Position numbers and translations under genes: made by a program. Positions 9,416 through 17,400 of a DNA stretch of 64,000 nucleotides are shown piece after piece. The notes below the pieces were generated by a model. It worked only from the letters and a program-made list of their open reading frames with translations, searched no databases and had not been told where the DNA came from. Source of the stretch: Rhizobium sp. L43 (GTDB lineage Bacteria > Pseudomonadota > Alphaproteobacteria > Rhizobiales > Rhizobiaceae); the NCBI RefSeq assembly GCF_002531725.1, contig NZ_NWSQ01000001.1:372001-436000 (forward strand), read 5' to 3'. Numbering within the stretch: position 1 is the first letter of the stretch; every line of letters begins with the position of its first letter.

Positions 9416-9442
9416 TTAAGGTCGCGTTAACTTTTTGTTAAC
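9416..9442 (+). promoter_or_regulatory. Tandem CtrA boxes upstream of minCDE
   Basis: Three TTAA half-sites at 9416, 9427 and 9438 are spaced exactly 11 bp. They give two overlapping full CtrA consensus sites TTAA-N7-TTAAC (9416-9431 and 9427-9442), 41 nt before the minC ATG. Further half sites occur at 9276-9280 and near 9325. Confidence 0.75.
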
Positions 9443-9482
9443 CATAGCAGCGCTACACATGGTCAACGATTTCTTCACATAG

Positions 9483-10202
9483 ATGACCAAAGTGCTAACA
9501 GACGCTCGCTCTATCCGCATCAAGGGCCGCTCTTTCCTCGCGGTCATGCTGTCCCCGGATCTCCCCATCGATGATTGGTTGATCAGGCTGGACGATCTGG
9601 CCGCACGTTCGGCCGGGTTCTTCCTCGGCCGGCCTGTCGTGCTCGACCTGACGGACCTGCAGATCGACAAGCCGCAGCTGAAGGAGCTGATTGCCGAACT
9701 TGCCAAGCGCAATGTCAGCATCATGGGCATCGAGGGCGCACGGCCGTCGATCCTCGGCTCCGGCATGCCGCCGGCACTCAAAGGCGGCCGGTCGGTTTCC
9801 GATATCGAGGTTCCCGCCAAGGAGACGGCCGATCCGCCGGCCAGACCGGTGACGGCCGAGACCCGTCCGGCAATGCAGTCGATCGTCATCCGGGAACCTG
9901 TGCGGTCGGGACAATCGGTGATCTTTCCGGAAGGGGACGTCACCATCATCGGATCGGTCGCTTCCGGCGCCGAGGTGATCGCGGGGGGATCGGTCCACAT
10001 TTACGGCGCGCTGCGCGGTCGGGCCATGGCCGGCTCCATCGGCAACGCATCGGCGCAGATCTTTTGCCGTAAGCTCGAGGCCGAGCTGGTGGCCATCGAC
10101 GGCATCTACAAAATGGCGGAAGACATGGCCCCCAATCTTCGCGGACAGGCTGTTCAGCTCTGGCTCGAAGACGACGCGATCATGGCGGAAAAACTGATCT
10201 GA
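9483..10202 (+). CDS. minC: Septum site-determining protein MinC
   Basis: 239 residues. The N-terminal domain (~1-105) contains KGRSFLAVML and LDLTDLQIDKPQLKEL. A proline-rich linker (~115-150) is followed by the C-terminal beta-helix domain (~155-225) with the glycine-rich signature GSVASGAEVIAGGSVHIYGA and LRGRAMAG. MinC inhibits FtsZ polymerisation and is delivered to the membrane by MinD. CtrA boxes upstream suggest cell-cycle control. Unusually, a ~97-bp RIME-like repeat separates it from minD (124-nt gap), whereas minD and minE overlap. Confidence 0.95.
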   Translation: MTKVLTDARSIRIKGRSFLAVMLSPDLPIDDWLIRLDDLAARSAGFFLGRPVVLDLTDLQIDKPQLKELIAELAKRNVSIMGIEGARPSILGSGMPPALKGGRSVSDIEVPAKETADPPARPVTAETRPAMQSIVIREPVRSGQSVIFPEGDVTIIGSVASGAEVIAGGSVHIYGALRGRAMAGSIGNASAQIFCRKLEAELVAIDGIYKMAEDMAPNLRGQAVQLWLEDDAIMAEKLI

Positions 10203-10204
10203 CG

Positions 10205-10301
10205 ACAGCGCCGCGCGTCTTTCAGACGCGCAAGGGATGCTGCAACACTTTGAATTACTGCATAATTCCTTAAATCGATGCCGATTTAAGGAATTATGCA
10301 G
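10205..10301 (+). repeat. RIME-like two-palindrome intergenic repeat, copy 1
   Basis: Palindrome A is GCGCGTCT-ttc-AGACGCGC (10213-10231). Palindrome B is a perfect 20-bp stem, CTGCATAATTCCTTAAATCG (10258-10277) with its complement at 10282-10301 and a 4-nt loop. The element is almost identical to the one at 12206-12304. It matches the style of the Rhizobium-specific intergenic mosaic elements and sits inside the min operon. Confidence 0.85.
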
Positions 10302-10325
10302 AGGGCCACGGCAAAGGAGAGAAAC

Positions 10326-11141
10326 ATGGGGAAAGTGATCGTCGTCACGTCAGGCAAGGGCGGGGTCGGAAAGACGACCTCGACCGCCGCATTGGGAGCG
10401 GCGCTGGCGCAACGCAATGAAAAAGTCGTCGTCGTCGATTTCGATGTCGGCTTGCGCAATCTCGACCTCGTCATGGGCGCCGAGCGCCGGGTCGTCTACG
10501 ACCTGATCAATGTCATCCAGGGCGACGCCAAGCTGACCCAGGCGCTGATCCGCGACAAGCGGCTGGAAACGCTGTTCCTGCTGCCGGCCTCGCAGACGCG
10601 CGACAAGGACAATCTGACGGCCGAAGGGGTCGAGCGCGTCATCAACGACCTGAAGCGCTATTTCGACTGGATCATCTGCGACAGCCCGGCCGGGATCGAA
10701 CGCGGCGCGACGCTCGCCATGCGCCATGCCGACGTTGCCGTTGTCGTCACCAATCCGGAAGTCTCGTCGGTGCGCGATTCCGACCGCATCATCGGCCTGC
10801 TCGATGCCAAGACCGCCAAGGCCGAACGCGGCGAGCGGATGGAAAAGCACCTGCTGCTGACCCGCTACGACGCCAACCGCGCCGAACGCGGCGACATGCT
10901 GAAGGTCGACGACGTCCTGGAGATCCTGTCCATCCCGCTGCTCGGCATCGTGCCTGAGAGCATGGATGTCCTGCGCGCCTCCAATATCGGTGCGCCGGTC
11001 ACGCTGGCAGAAAGCAAAAGCCCGGCCGCGATGGCCTATTTCGATGCCGCCCGCCGGCTCGCCGGCGAGGTTCTGCCGATGGCGATCCCAGAGGAAAAGC
11101 GGAACATTTTCGGCAAGATCTTCGGACGGAGGGCAGCATGA
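10326..11141 (+). CDS. minD: Septum site-determining ATPase MinD
   Basis: A 271-residue ParA/MinD ATPase. The deviant Walker [14 protein letters not shown] is at residues 8-20, [14 protein letters not shown] follows, and [12 protein letters not shown] is the Walker B region. The C-terminal [12 protein letters not shown] is the amphipathic membrane-targeting helix. The ATG at 10326 follows AAAGGAGAGAAAC; an extension to 10296 would start inside the repeat and is unlikely. Its last codons overlap the minE start (ATGA). It recruits MinC to the membrane and is released by MinE. Confidence 0.96.
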   Translation: MGKVIVVTSGKGGVGKTTSTAALGAALAQRNEKVVVVDFDVGLRNLDLVMGAERRVVYDLINVIQGDAKLTQALIRDKRLETLFLLPASQTRDKDNLTAEGVERVINDLKRYFDWIICDSPAGIERGATLAMRHADVAVVVTNPEVSSVRDSDRIIGLLDAKTAKAERGERMEKHLLLTRYDANRAERGDMLKVDDVLEILSIPLLGIVPESMDVLRASNIGAPVTLAESKSPAAMAYFDAARRLAGEVLPMAIPEEKRNIFGKIFGRRAA

Positions 11142-11398
11142 ATATATTCCGTCTGTTCAACAAGCAGAGAACCGCACCGGCGGCCCGCGAGCGCCTGCAG
11201 GTGCTGCTTGCTCACGAGCGCTCCTCGGCCGGGTCCGACCTGGTCTCGCTGCTGCGCGAGGAAATCCTTGCGGTCATCGCAAAACATGTCGAACTCGACC
11301 ACGACAAGGTGCAGGTGACGATCGACCGCAACGAATTCGTATCGACCCTGGAGATCGATGTCGAAATTCCGCTGAATGCAGCCGTACAGGCCGCTTGA
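11138..11398 (+). CDS. minE: Cell division topological specificity factor MinE
   Basis: 86 residues, the usual MinE length. The N-terminal [19 protein letters not shown] forms the membrane and anti-MinCD segment, followed by [10 protein letters not shown]. The topological specificity domain contains [20 protein letters not shown] and ends EIDVEIPL. The start overlaps the minD stop by 4 nt, indicating translational coupling. It stimulates the MinD ATPase and drives pole-to-pole oscillation. Confidence 0.96.
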   Translation: MNIFRLFNKQRTAPAARERLQVLLAHERSSAGSDLVSLLREEILAVIAKHVELDHDKVQVTIDRNEFVSTLEIDVEIPLNAAVQAA

Positions 11399-11404
11399 AA
11401 GACG

Positions 11405-11430
11405 GCGCTGCCTGTCGTGACAGGCAGCGC
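11405..11430. terminator. Hairpin terminator between minE and the DUF6481 gene
   Basis: GCGCTGCCTGTC (11405-11416) pairs perfectly with GACAGGCAGCGC (11419-11430). It lies between convergent genes and can serve both strands. The flanking T-runs are short. Confidence 0.65.
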
Positions 11431-11436
11431 TTGGTA

Positions 11437-11817
11437 TCACGACTTTCTGGCTTTTCGATTGGCGTAACGCAGGTCGCGTGCGGCCTTTCGGGCGGCTTCA
11501 TCGGCAATCACCCGCGCGATCCGGTCTTTGTCGGCGGCTTCGCGGGCCTCGCTCTCGGCCCGTTCCGCAGCCTCGGCGGCAGCCTGACGTTCTGCTGCCG
11601 CGGACCGAGCCCGCTCCAGTTCTTCAAGCTTTGCCTGTTCCCGCGCGGCACGCCGTTCTTCCCTGGCCGCGGCAATGGCCTGGCGCTCCGCCTGCTTTGC
11701 GAGCCGGGTGGGTTCGGCCGTATCCTTGGCGGTACGATACGCATTGAGGAGAGCGGCCTTGGCTTCGGCAGCCGCGCTGCGACGATCGGAAAGCTCGTTG
11801 TTTCTGGCGTGTTTCAA
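11437..11817 (-). CDS. DUF6481 family protein, Ala/Arg/Glu-rich coiled coil
   Basis: 126 residues, highly charged and alanine-rich, predicted to be almost entirely one long helix or coiled coil. The start KHARNNELSDRRSAAAEAKAA fits the DUF6481 family, which is common in rhizobia and has no known function. There is no signal peptide or membrane segment. It is convergent with minE across a shared hairpin. A related-looking small charged protein is encoded upstream at 11963-12187. Confidence 0.7.
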   Translation of the reverse strand: MKHARNNELSDRRSAAAEAKAALLNAYRTAKDTAEPTRLAKQAERQAIAAAREERRAAREQAKLEELERARSAAAERQAAAEAAERAESEAREAADKDRIARVIADEAARKAARDLRYANRKARKS

Positions 11818-11848
11818 ATCTGTTTCCTGACTGTTTGATTTCGATAGT

Positions 11849-11903
11849 GGAGCATGATGCCGAAAGGTCCGAAGGGGCTCCGGATGACCCTCTGCTCTAT
11901 TTC
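11849..11903. repeat. Degenerate rhizobial intergenic repeat (GCATGATGCCGAAA type)
   Basis: GGAGCATGATGCCGAAA...CTCCGGATGACCCTCTGCTC resembles a very common imperfect-palindrome intergenic element of Rhizobiales as I remember it. This copy is eroded: only GAGCA/TGCTC and the inner CCG/CGG parts still pair. Confidence 0.4.
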
Positions 11904-11962
11904 TTCGATTTGGATTCGAATGATATTATGCCAATCCGGCGCAAAATCATCCAGATCTTGAA

Positions 11963-12187
11963 TCACATTTTCTTTTTTCGCTTCACGGCAAGGCTATTGG
12001 CCGCCATCAAGCGATCCTGCAATTCCTTGGCCTCGCGGGCTTCGCGCAGCCGTAAGGTCTTTTCCTCGCGGGCGCGCACGGTCTGGTCGATTTCTTCAAC
12101 GGCACGGCTTCGCGCCAGGAACTGCGACTGCACGTTTCCGAAGGCAATCTCCGCCTGCTTGCGTGATTTGCTGTGTGTCTCTGTCAT
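11963..12187 (-). CDS. Small charged hypothetical protein
   Basis: 74 residues with sequence TETHSKSRKQAEIAFGNVQS at the start and a KRKKKM terminus. It is helical, lysine- and glutamate-rich, without signal or membrane segments. I do not recognise the family. Similar size and charge to the DUF6481 protein downstream suggests a paired arrangement, both on the minus strand. The RIME-like repeat copy 2 begins immediately upstream (12206). Confidence 0.55.
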   Translation of the reverse strand: MTETHSKSRKQAEIAFGNVQSQFLARSRAVEEIDQTVRAREEKTLRLREAREAKELQDRLMAANSLAVKRKKKM

Positions 12188-12205
12188 GGTGATCCTGAAT
12201 TTGAT

Positions 12206-12304
12206 GACAGCGCCGCGCGTCTTTTCAGACGCGCAATGGACGCTGTAACGCTTTGAATTTCTGCATAATTCCTGAAATCGATTCCGATTTCAGGAATTAT
12301 GCAG
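12206..12304 (+). repeat. RIME-like two-palindrome intergenic repeat, copy 2
   Basis: Same layout as 10205-10301. Palindrome A is GCGCGTCT-ttt-CAGACGCGC. Palindrome B is CTGCATAATTCCTGAAATCG (12261-12280) with perfect complement at 12285-12304. One base of each arm differs from copy 1 (T/A changed to G/C), a compensatory pair that preserves the stem. Confidence 0.85.
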
Positions 12305-12326
12305 CAGTCCGCTTGGCGAACCTAAC

Positions 12327-12353
12327 AAAAAGGCCAGGCAAATTGCCTGACCT
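12327..12353 (-). terminator. Rho-independent terminator of the cold-shock gene
   Basis: On the minus strand AGGTCAGGC-aattt-GCCTGGCCT is followed by TTTTG. The stem has one G-T wobble. Confidence 0.8.
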
Positions 12354-12415
12354 CCATGGTATCATGCTTTCAACAGTGCCGGTACATCCGCGGTCAAAGG
12401 AAAGCAGATGTCAGT

Positions 12416-12625
12416 TCAGGCAGCTTGGAGGTTGCAAGCGGACATTTTGCCCGACTTGTTATCGCGCTCAAGCTCATAGCCGATCTTCTGGCCTTCGACG
12501 ATTTCACGCATGCCGGCGCGCTCGACGGCAGAGATGTGAACGAACGCATCAGCGCCGCCGTCGTCAGGTTGAATGAAGCCGAAGCCCTTGGTGGAATTGA
12601 ACCATTTAACTGTGCCAGTGGTCAT
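12416..12625 (-). CDS. CspA-family cold shock protein
   Basis: 69 residues. A single OB-fold cold-shock domain contains GTVKWFNSTKGFGFIQPDDG (RNP1 motif GFGFI) and DAFVHISAV (RNP2 motif FVHIS). It binds single-stranded RNA/DNA as an RNA chaperone. The ATG at 12625 follows AAAGGG. In-frame extension upstream to 12751 is leader, not protein. The strong promoter at 12769-12797 predicts a ~135-nt 5' leader, as is typical for cold-shock genes with structured leaders. Confidence 0.93.
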   Translation of the reverse strand: MTTGTVKWFNSTKGFGFIQPDDGGADAFVHISAVERAGMREIVEGQKIGYELERDNKSGKMSACNLQAA

Positions 12626-12768
12626 AACAAACCCTTTCATAGCAATTGAATAACCGCACGTGCGGAAAGCACGGCGGATGATGATCTCGATTTTGAAGAG
12701 GGAAGTTCGTCCAGGGCACGTTGCCAGCGTGCGATAACAAAAGTCAAACAAGCAATATCGACAACCGG

Positions 12769-12797
12769 AATATAGTCATCTAAGTCGAATTTGTCAA
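12769..12797 (-). promoter_or_regulatory. Near-consensus sigma-70 promoter of the cold-shock gene
   Basis: On the minus strand TTGACA (12797-12792), a 17-nt spacer and TATATT (12774-12769). The predicted start near 12762 gives a leader of about 135 nt before the csp ATG. Confidence 0.8.
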
Positions 12798-12886
12798 CTT
12801 TTAGTTTTTCAGGATCGCGAGATCCCCATCAGGTTGCATATCAACCGCTTTGCATGCCGAGAAGCCAGTTGCCGGCAAAGCAGGCA

Positions 12887-15256
12887 TTACGAGCGGGGCC
12901 GCGTCTTCTGCGGGTCGTAATGGGAAAGCGGCACGATCGTCGCCGGCAGGCGCTTCTGGTGACCGTCGAGCTTGCCGATCTCGACCTCGGTGCCGGGGCT
13001 TGCATGCATCACGTCGACGCGGGCGAGCGCAATCGTCTTGCCGAGAACAGGCGAGCGGGTGGCGCTGGTGACGACACCCACCTGGGCGCGGCCGATATGG
13101 ATGCAATCGCCATGGCCGATAGCCTCGTTGGCCTTGACGTCGAGGCCGACGAGCAGATGGCGCGGATGCTCCTTGCGCCGGATCAGCGCCTCGCGGCCGA
13201 TGAAATCGTCCTGCTTGGATTTCAGCGGCACGGTGAAGCCGATGCCGGCCTCGAACGGGTCTGTCTGGTCGGTGAATTCGTGATGGGCAAAGATCAGGCC
13301 GGCCTCGATGCGGACCATGTCGAGCGCTTCCAGCCCCATCGGCTTCAATCCGTGCGGCTGGCCCGCCTCCCAGACGGCGTCGAACACCGTCAGCGCATCC
13401 TTCGGATGACAGAAGATCTCATAGCCGAGCTCGCCGGTATAGCCAGTGCGCGAGACGACGACCGGGGCGCCTTCGAAGCCGCCGATGCGGCCGATGGTGA
13501 AGCGGAACCATTCGAGCTCGCCGATCGCAGGCTGGCGCGGTGCCGTCCAGATGATCTCCTTCAGGATATCGCGGCTCCTTGGGCCCTGCAGGGCGATATT
13601 GTGCAGCTGATCGGTCGAGGATCGCACCCAGGCCTTGAAGCCCTTTTTCTCGGCCTGCTGACGCAGCCATATGCCGCTGAAATCATCGCCGCCGATCCAG
13701 CGGAAGTTCGTGTCGCCGAGCCGGAACAGCGTGCCATCATCGATCATGCCGCCGTTTTCGTAGCACATGGCGGAATAGACGACCTGGCCGGTCGACAGTT
13801 TGCGCACGTCGCGGGTCAGGCAATATTGCAAGAGTTCCTCGGCATCCGGACCGGTCACCTCGAACTTGCGCAACGGCGAGAGATCGATGACGGCGGCGCG
13901 CTCGCGGCAGGCCCAGTATTCCTCGACCGGCCCTTCGCTGGAAAAGCGGTTCGGCAGCCAGTAGCCGCGATATTCGGCGTAATCCCGCGTCAGCGCGGAG
14001 AGGCGGGGATGAAAGGCGGTTTCGCGCGTCAGTTCGGCGTCGGCATCTGGGGTCATGCGATAGGCTACCGCTCGTGAGAATTTCTCTTTTCCGGAAAAGG
14101 TGCGGACGTGGATATCCGTCGGATCCCAACCGTTCGCCGCGTCGATATCGTCGGGACAGGACGAGGAGACGCAGACGAGATCGGTCAGCGCCCGCATCAG
14201 CACGTAATCGCCGGGACGCGACCAGGGCTCGTCGAGATAGAGCTGGTTGTTGTGGTCGATATTGGTGTTGTAGAAATAGTTCAGCGCTTCCCAGCCCTTG
14301 CGGCCGGCAATGCCGTAAGGCGCCAGCGCCGCATTGAAATTATCCGTGCAGTTGATATGGCCGGGATAACCCATGTCGTCGTAATAGCGCGCATTGCAGG
14401 CAGTCGCGAAAGCGTCGTGGCGCCCGACCGTATCCTGGACGATCTCGACCAGCGGCTCGAAATCCCGGTCGAAGGCCTTGGAGGGCAGACCGGGCGTAGG
14501 ATAACTGCGGCCGAGCAGCGTGCGGGTGACCGTCGAATCGAGCGCAAGATCAAGGCCCTTGTCGACCTTGCGGGCGGCAAAAGCCTGGAAATCGGTGCAC
14601 TGGCGTCCATAGACGTCGATGATCTGGATGAATTCGCCGGCGCGCACGAAATAGGCAGCGGCCGTCGCCGCCCGGATGCGGATATCCTCGACCGGATCGG
14701 CGGCCGGTTCCGGCAGGGCGGCGGCATAATCGCGGATCAGCAGGCTGCGCTTGATCCTGACTTCGATCGGCGTCGCCGTATCCTGCGCCTCCGGCGACAT
14801 GGCGGCGGCGGGTGCCGCGACGATCAGCAGACCTTTCATGAAAATGGTGAAATCCGCCTGGCTGCCCGGGGTCGATCCGGTCCCGAAGAGACGCAGCGCT
14901 CCGGCTGCCGCAAGGTCGGCGCCGCGTCGTTGAAGGGCTGCGCGCGTGCGCCCGGCACTCTCATCCCCGGTCTGAAGAATGGCCTTCAAACCCTCGGCAG
15001 AATTGCTGAACGCCGCTCCGAGACCGGCCGCCAGGAAACGGCCCTTCTCATCAAGGAAAGAGATCTCGCAGACCTGCCCGCCCTCGCTGTCGACGACGCT
15101 CACGCGGTCGCCCGCCGCAACGCGGACGACGACCGATCCGCCGCCCTTTGCCCGGTAGCGCTCGGTTCCCTCCGATAGGGTGGGAATGCCGGGATAGAGC
15201 ACGAGGCTCGCGGTGGCCGGCCGCAGGCCCGTCATAGCAGGATGAAGTTCTCGCAT
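12887..15256 (-). CDS. tdm: Trimethylamine-N-oxide demethylase Tdm (DUF1989-GcvT fusion)
   Basis: About 789 residues. The N-terminal half (~1-390) is a tandem DUF1989 region with metal-ligand-type cysteines in VYGRQCTDFQAF, GHINCTDNF and VCVSSSCPDDID. The C-terminal half (~400-780) is a GcvT THF-binding domain (SRTGYTGELGYEIF, ALQGPRSRDIL). This architecture is that of TMAO demethylase, which splits TMAO to dimethylamine and formaldehyde, the latter passed to THF. It supplies the step between Tmm and DmmABCD. The ATG at 15256 has GAGGG just upstream; a GTG at 15292 would add 12 residues but lacks a spaced ribosome site. It is divergent from an APC permease. Confidence 0.85.
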   Translation of the reverse strand: MRELHPAMTGLRPATASLVLYPGIPTLSEGTERYRAKGGGSVVVRVAAGDRVSVVDSEGGQVCEISFLDEKGRFLAAGLGAAFSNSAEGLKAILQTGDESAGRTRAALQRRGADLAAAGALRLFGTGSTPGSQADFTIFMKGLLIVAAPAAAMSPEAQDTATPIEVRIKRSLLIRDYAAALPEPAADPVEDIRIRAATAAAYFVRAGEFIQIIDVYGRQCTDFQAFAARKVDKGLDLALDSTVTRTLLGRSYPTPGLPSKAFDRDFEPLVEIVQDTVGRHDAFATACNARYYDDMGYPGHINCTDNFNAALAPYGIAGRKGWEALNYFYNTNIDHNNQLYLDEPWSRPGDYVLMRALTDLVCVSSSCPDDIDAANGWDPTDIHVRTFSGKEKFSRAVAYRMTPDADAELTRETAFHPRLSALTRDYAEYRGYWLPNRFSSEGPVEEYWACRERAAVIDLSPLRKFEVTGPDAEELLQYCLTRDVRKLSTGQVVYSAMCYENGGMIDDGTLFRLGDTNFRWIGGDDFSGIWLRQQAEKKGFKAWVRSSTDQLHNIALQGPRSRDILKEIIWTAPRQPAIGELEWFRFTIGRIGGFEGAPVVVSRTGYTGELGYEIFCHPKDALTVFDAVWEAGQPHGLKPMGLEALDMVRIEAGLIFAHHEFTDQTDPFEAGIGFTVPLKSKQDDFIGREALIRRKEHPRHLLVGLDVKANEAIGHGDCIHIGRAQVGVVTSATRSPVLGKTIALARVDVMHASPGTEVEIGKLDGHQKRLPATIVPLSHYDPQKTRPRS

Positions 15257-15336
15257 GCTGCCCTCATGGGAGGATCGGGCGTCCTCGGACACCCATCCAT
15301 GCAGGTTACAAAATGCCCCAGGAAAGTAAAGTCGAG

Positions 15337-15367
15337 TTGACTAAAAAGAAAATATCTTCACTATGCA
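15337..15367 (+). promoter_or_regulatory. Possible promoter of the APC permease gene
   Basis: TTGACT (15337-15342) and TATGCA (15362-15367) are separated by a longish 19-nt A-rich spacer, 140 nt before the permease ATG. In the leader AGACACGT, GAGACGTAC and GATACGTCC recur (15440-15480), perhaps a regulator site. Weak evidence. Confidence 0.3.
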
Positions 15368-15507
15368 TAAAGAGTTCAGACTCGGGGAATCCGTTGGGAG
15401 CGCGGATCGCCAAAATCATCCGGGCGGACTTAAGACTGTCAGGGAGACACGTTCGGGGAGACGTACAGAGATACGTCCGGAACAGATAGATATGGGGAAT
15501 TTCACCG

Positions 15508-17292
15508 ATGACAGATGTTGTGGAGGCCGGAATTTCCTCCGGCACCGAAGGTAAACTTGTACGCGCGCTCGACTGGAAGGGCGCATTCTGGGTGGCTGCG
15601 GGCGTACCGCCGCTCGTTCTTTTCTCCATCGGCGGCATTGCCGGCACGACGGGCAAGCTCGCCTTCGTCGTCTGGATCATCTCGATGGTGATGGGTTTCC
15701 TGCAATCCTTTACCTATGCCGAGATCGCCGGCATGTTCGCCAACAAATCCGGCGGCGCCTCGGTCTATGGCGCCACCGCCTGGCTGCGTTATTCGAAATT
15801 CATCGCGCCGCTGTCCGTCTGGTGCAACTGGTTTGCCTGGTCGCCGGTGCTTTCCCTCGGCTGCGCCATCGCCGCCGGTTACATCCTAAACGCTTTCTAC
15901 CCGATTCCAGCGGCGGATTCGCAGATGGTCCTCGACTGGATCTCAGCGCATGCCGCTTCCATCACGGCCGACAGCCCCCGCGTCGCCGAATATATCGCAG
16001 CCCATGCCGGCACCACGCCTGAGGACGCCGTCAAGGCGTTGCTCAGCACCGACGGCGTCGCGGCGCTGACGCCGGCGATCCGCAGCTGGTCGCTCGCAAG
16101 CTTCAGCATTCCCTTCCTCGCCACCGCCAATATCAACGCCACCTTCTTCATCGGCGGCCTGCTGATGCTGATCATCTTCGCAATCCAGCATCGCGGCATC
16201 TCGGAAACGGCGAGCGTGCAGAAATGGCTGGCGATCATCGTGCTGGTGCCGCTGCTGATCATCGGCCTCTATCCGATCGTCAGCGGCCAGATCCTTGCCA
16301 CCAACGTCACCGGCCTCGTGCCGCCAACGGCCGCCTATGCCGCTGCCGACGGCACCTGGAGCAACGGCGGCTGGACGCTGTTTCTCGGCGGCCTCTATAT
16401 CGCCGCCTGGTCGACCTACGGCTTCGAGACGGCGGTCTGCTACACCCGCGAACTGAAGAATCCGAAGACCGACACCTTCAAGGCAATCTTCTATTCCGGC
16501 CTTGCCTGCTGCCTGTTCTTCTTCCTCGTGCCCTTCGCCTTCCAGGGCGTTCTCGGCCATGCAGGCATGCTGGCCCCCGGCATCGTCGACGGCACCGGTG
16601 TTGCCGAAGCGCTCGGCGGCCTGATCGGCGCCGGCCGGATCGTCACCCAACTGCTCGTCGTACTGATGATCATGGCGCTTTTCCTCGCCATCATGACGGC
16701 GATGGCCGGCTCCTCGCGCACGCTCTACCAGGGCTCGAAGGACGGCTGGCTGCCGAAATACCTCGACCACGTCAACGAGCACGGTGCGCCGACCAGGGCG
16801 ATGTGGACCGATTTCGCCTTCAATCTCTTCCTGCTGGCGATCGCCTCGGATGTCGGCGGCTATTTCTTCGTGCTCGCCGTCTCGAATGTCGGCTACATCA
16901 TCTTCAACTTCCTGAACCTCAATTCCGGCTGGATCCACCGGATGGATTCCGGCCATATCGAACGCCCCTGGAAGGCGCCGACCTGGCTGATCGGCCTCAA
17001 CACCGTGCTGGCCTTCGTCAACGCGTTGTTCCTCGGCGCCGGCGCCAAGGTCTGGGGTTATTCCAACGCGCTCTGGGTCGGGTTCATCTTCGCCGCCCTG
17101 ATCCTGCCGGTCTTCGCCTATCGCCACTATATCAGAGACGGCGGCAAATTCCCGGCCGGCGCGATGGAGGATCTCGGTCTCATCGGCCAGGATCTCGGCG
17201 TCAAGAAAGCCGGCGTGCTGCCCTATCTCGCACTCGCAGCGGGCCTCGCGATCGTCCTGATCGCCAACGTGATCTTCCAGCTTCCGGCCTAA
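15508..17292 (+). CDS. APC-superfamily amino acid/amine permease
   Basis: 594 residues with about 12 membrane helices. The first (GAFWVAAGVPPLVLFSIGGI) contains the family's unwound G-rich segment, followed by AEIAGMFANKSGGASVYGA. It is an inner-membrane secondary transporter. It is divergent from tdm with a shared 251-nt intergenic region. Since the locus has no ABC system for TMAO or methylamines in this window, it may carry an amine intermediate; that is inference. A large soluble insertion (~130-190) is unusual for the family. GGGGAA precedes the ATG. Confidence 0.8.
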   Translation: MTDVVEAGISSGTEGKLVRALDWKGAFWVAAGVPPLVLFSIGGIAGTTGKLAFVVWIISMVMGFLQSFTYAEIAGMFANKSGGASVYGATAWLRYSKFIAPLSVWCNWFAWSPVLSLGCAIAAGYILNAFYPIPAADSQMVLDWISAHAASITADSPRVAEYIAAHAGTTPEDAVKALLSTDGVAALTPAIRSWSLASFSIPFLATANINATFFIGGLLMLIIFAIQHRGISETASVQKWLAIIVLVPLLIIGLYPIVSGQILATNVTGLVPPTAAYAAADGTWSNGGWTLFLGGLYIAAWSTYGFETAVCYTRELKNPKTDTFKAIFYSGLACCLFFFLVPFAFQGVLGHAGMLAPGIVDGTGVAEALGGLIGAGRIVTQLLVVLMIMALFLAIMTAMAGSSRTLYQGSKDGWLPKYLDHVNEHGAPTRAMWTDFAFNLFLLAIASDVGGYFFVLAVSNVGYIIFNFLNLNSGWIHRMDSGHIERPWKAPTWLIGLNTVLAFVNALFLGAGAKVWGYSNALWVGFIFAALILPVFAYRHYIRDGGKFPAGAMEDLGLIGQDLGVKKAGVLPYLALAAGLAIVLIANVIFQLPA

Positions 17293-17318
17293 AATCGCCT
17301 CCCAAGCAGAAAGGCCGA

Positions 17319-17348
17319 AAAGCCGCCATGGAAACATGGCGGCTTTTT
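17319..17348 (+). terminator. Rho-independent terminator after the permease
   Basis: AAAGCCGCCATG-gaaa-CATGGCGGCTTT is a perfect 12-bp stem running into TTTTT. The A-run on the left arm lets it also work for the convergent aldo/keto reductase gene. Confidence 0.92.
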
Positions 17349-17400
17349 CATTGGTGGTTGCAGACCGGGCGAGACGTCTCATCCGGTTATAGACGGAAGC

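Noticed and set aside
12791..14077. Long open frame on the + strand (428 codons)
   Set aside because: It is antisense to tdm, whose DUF1989/GcvT motifs are unambiguous. The antisense product is a low-complexity Ala/Arg/Asp-rich sequence with no family match, an effect of high GC.
15943..17382. Long minus-strand open frame (479 codons)
   Set aside because: Lies opposite the APC permease; the translation is Glu/Asp/Gly-rich with no domain, and it would run through the terminator at 17319-17348.
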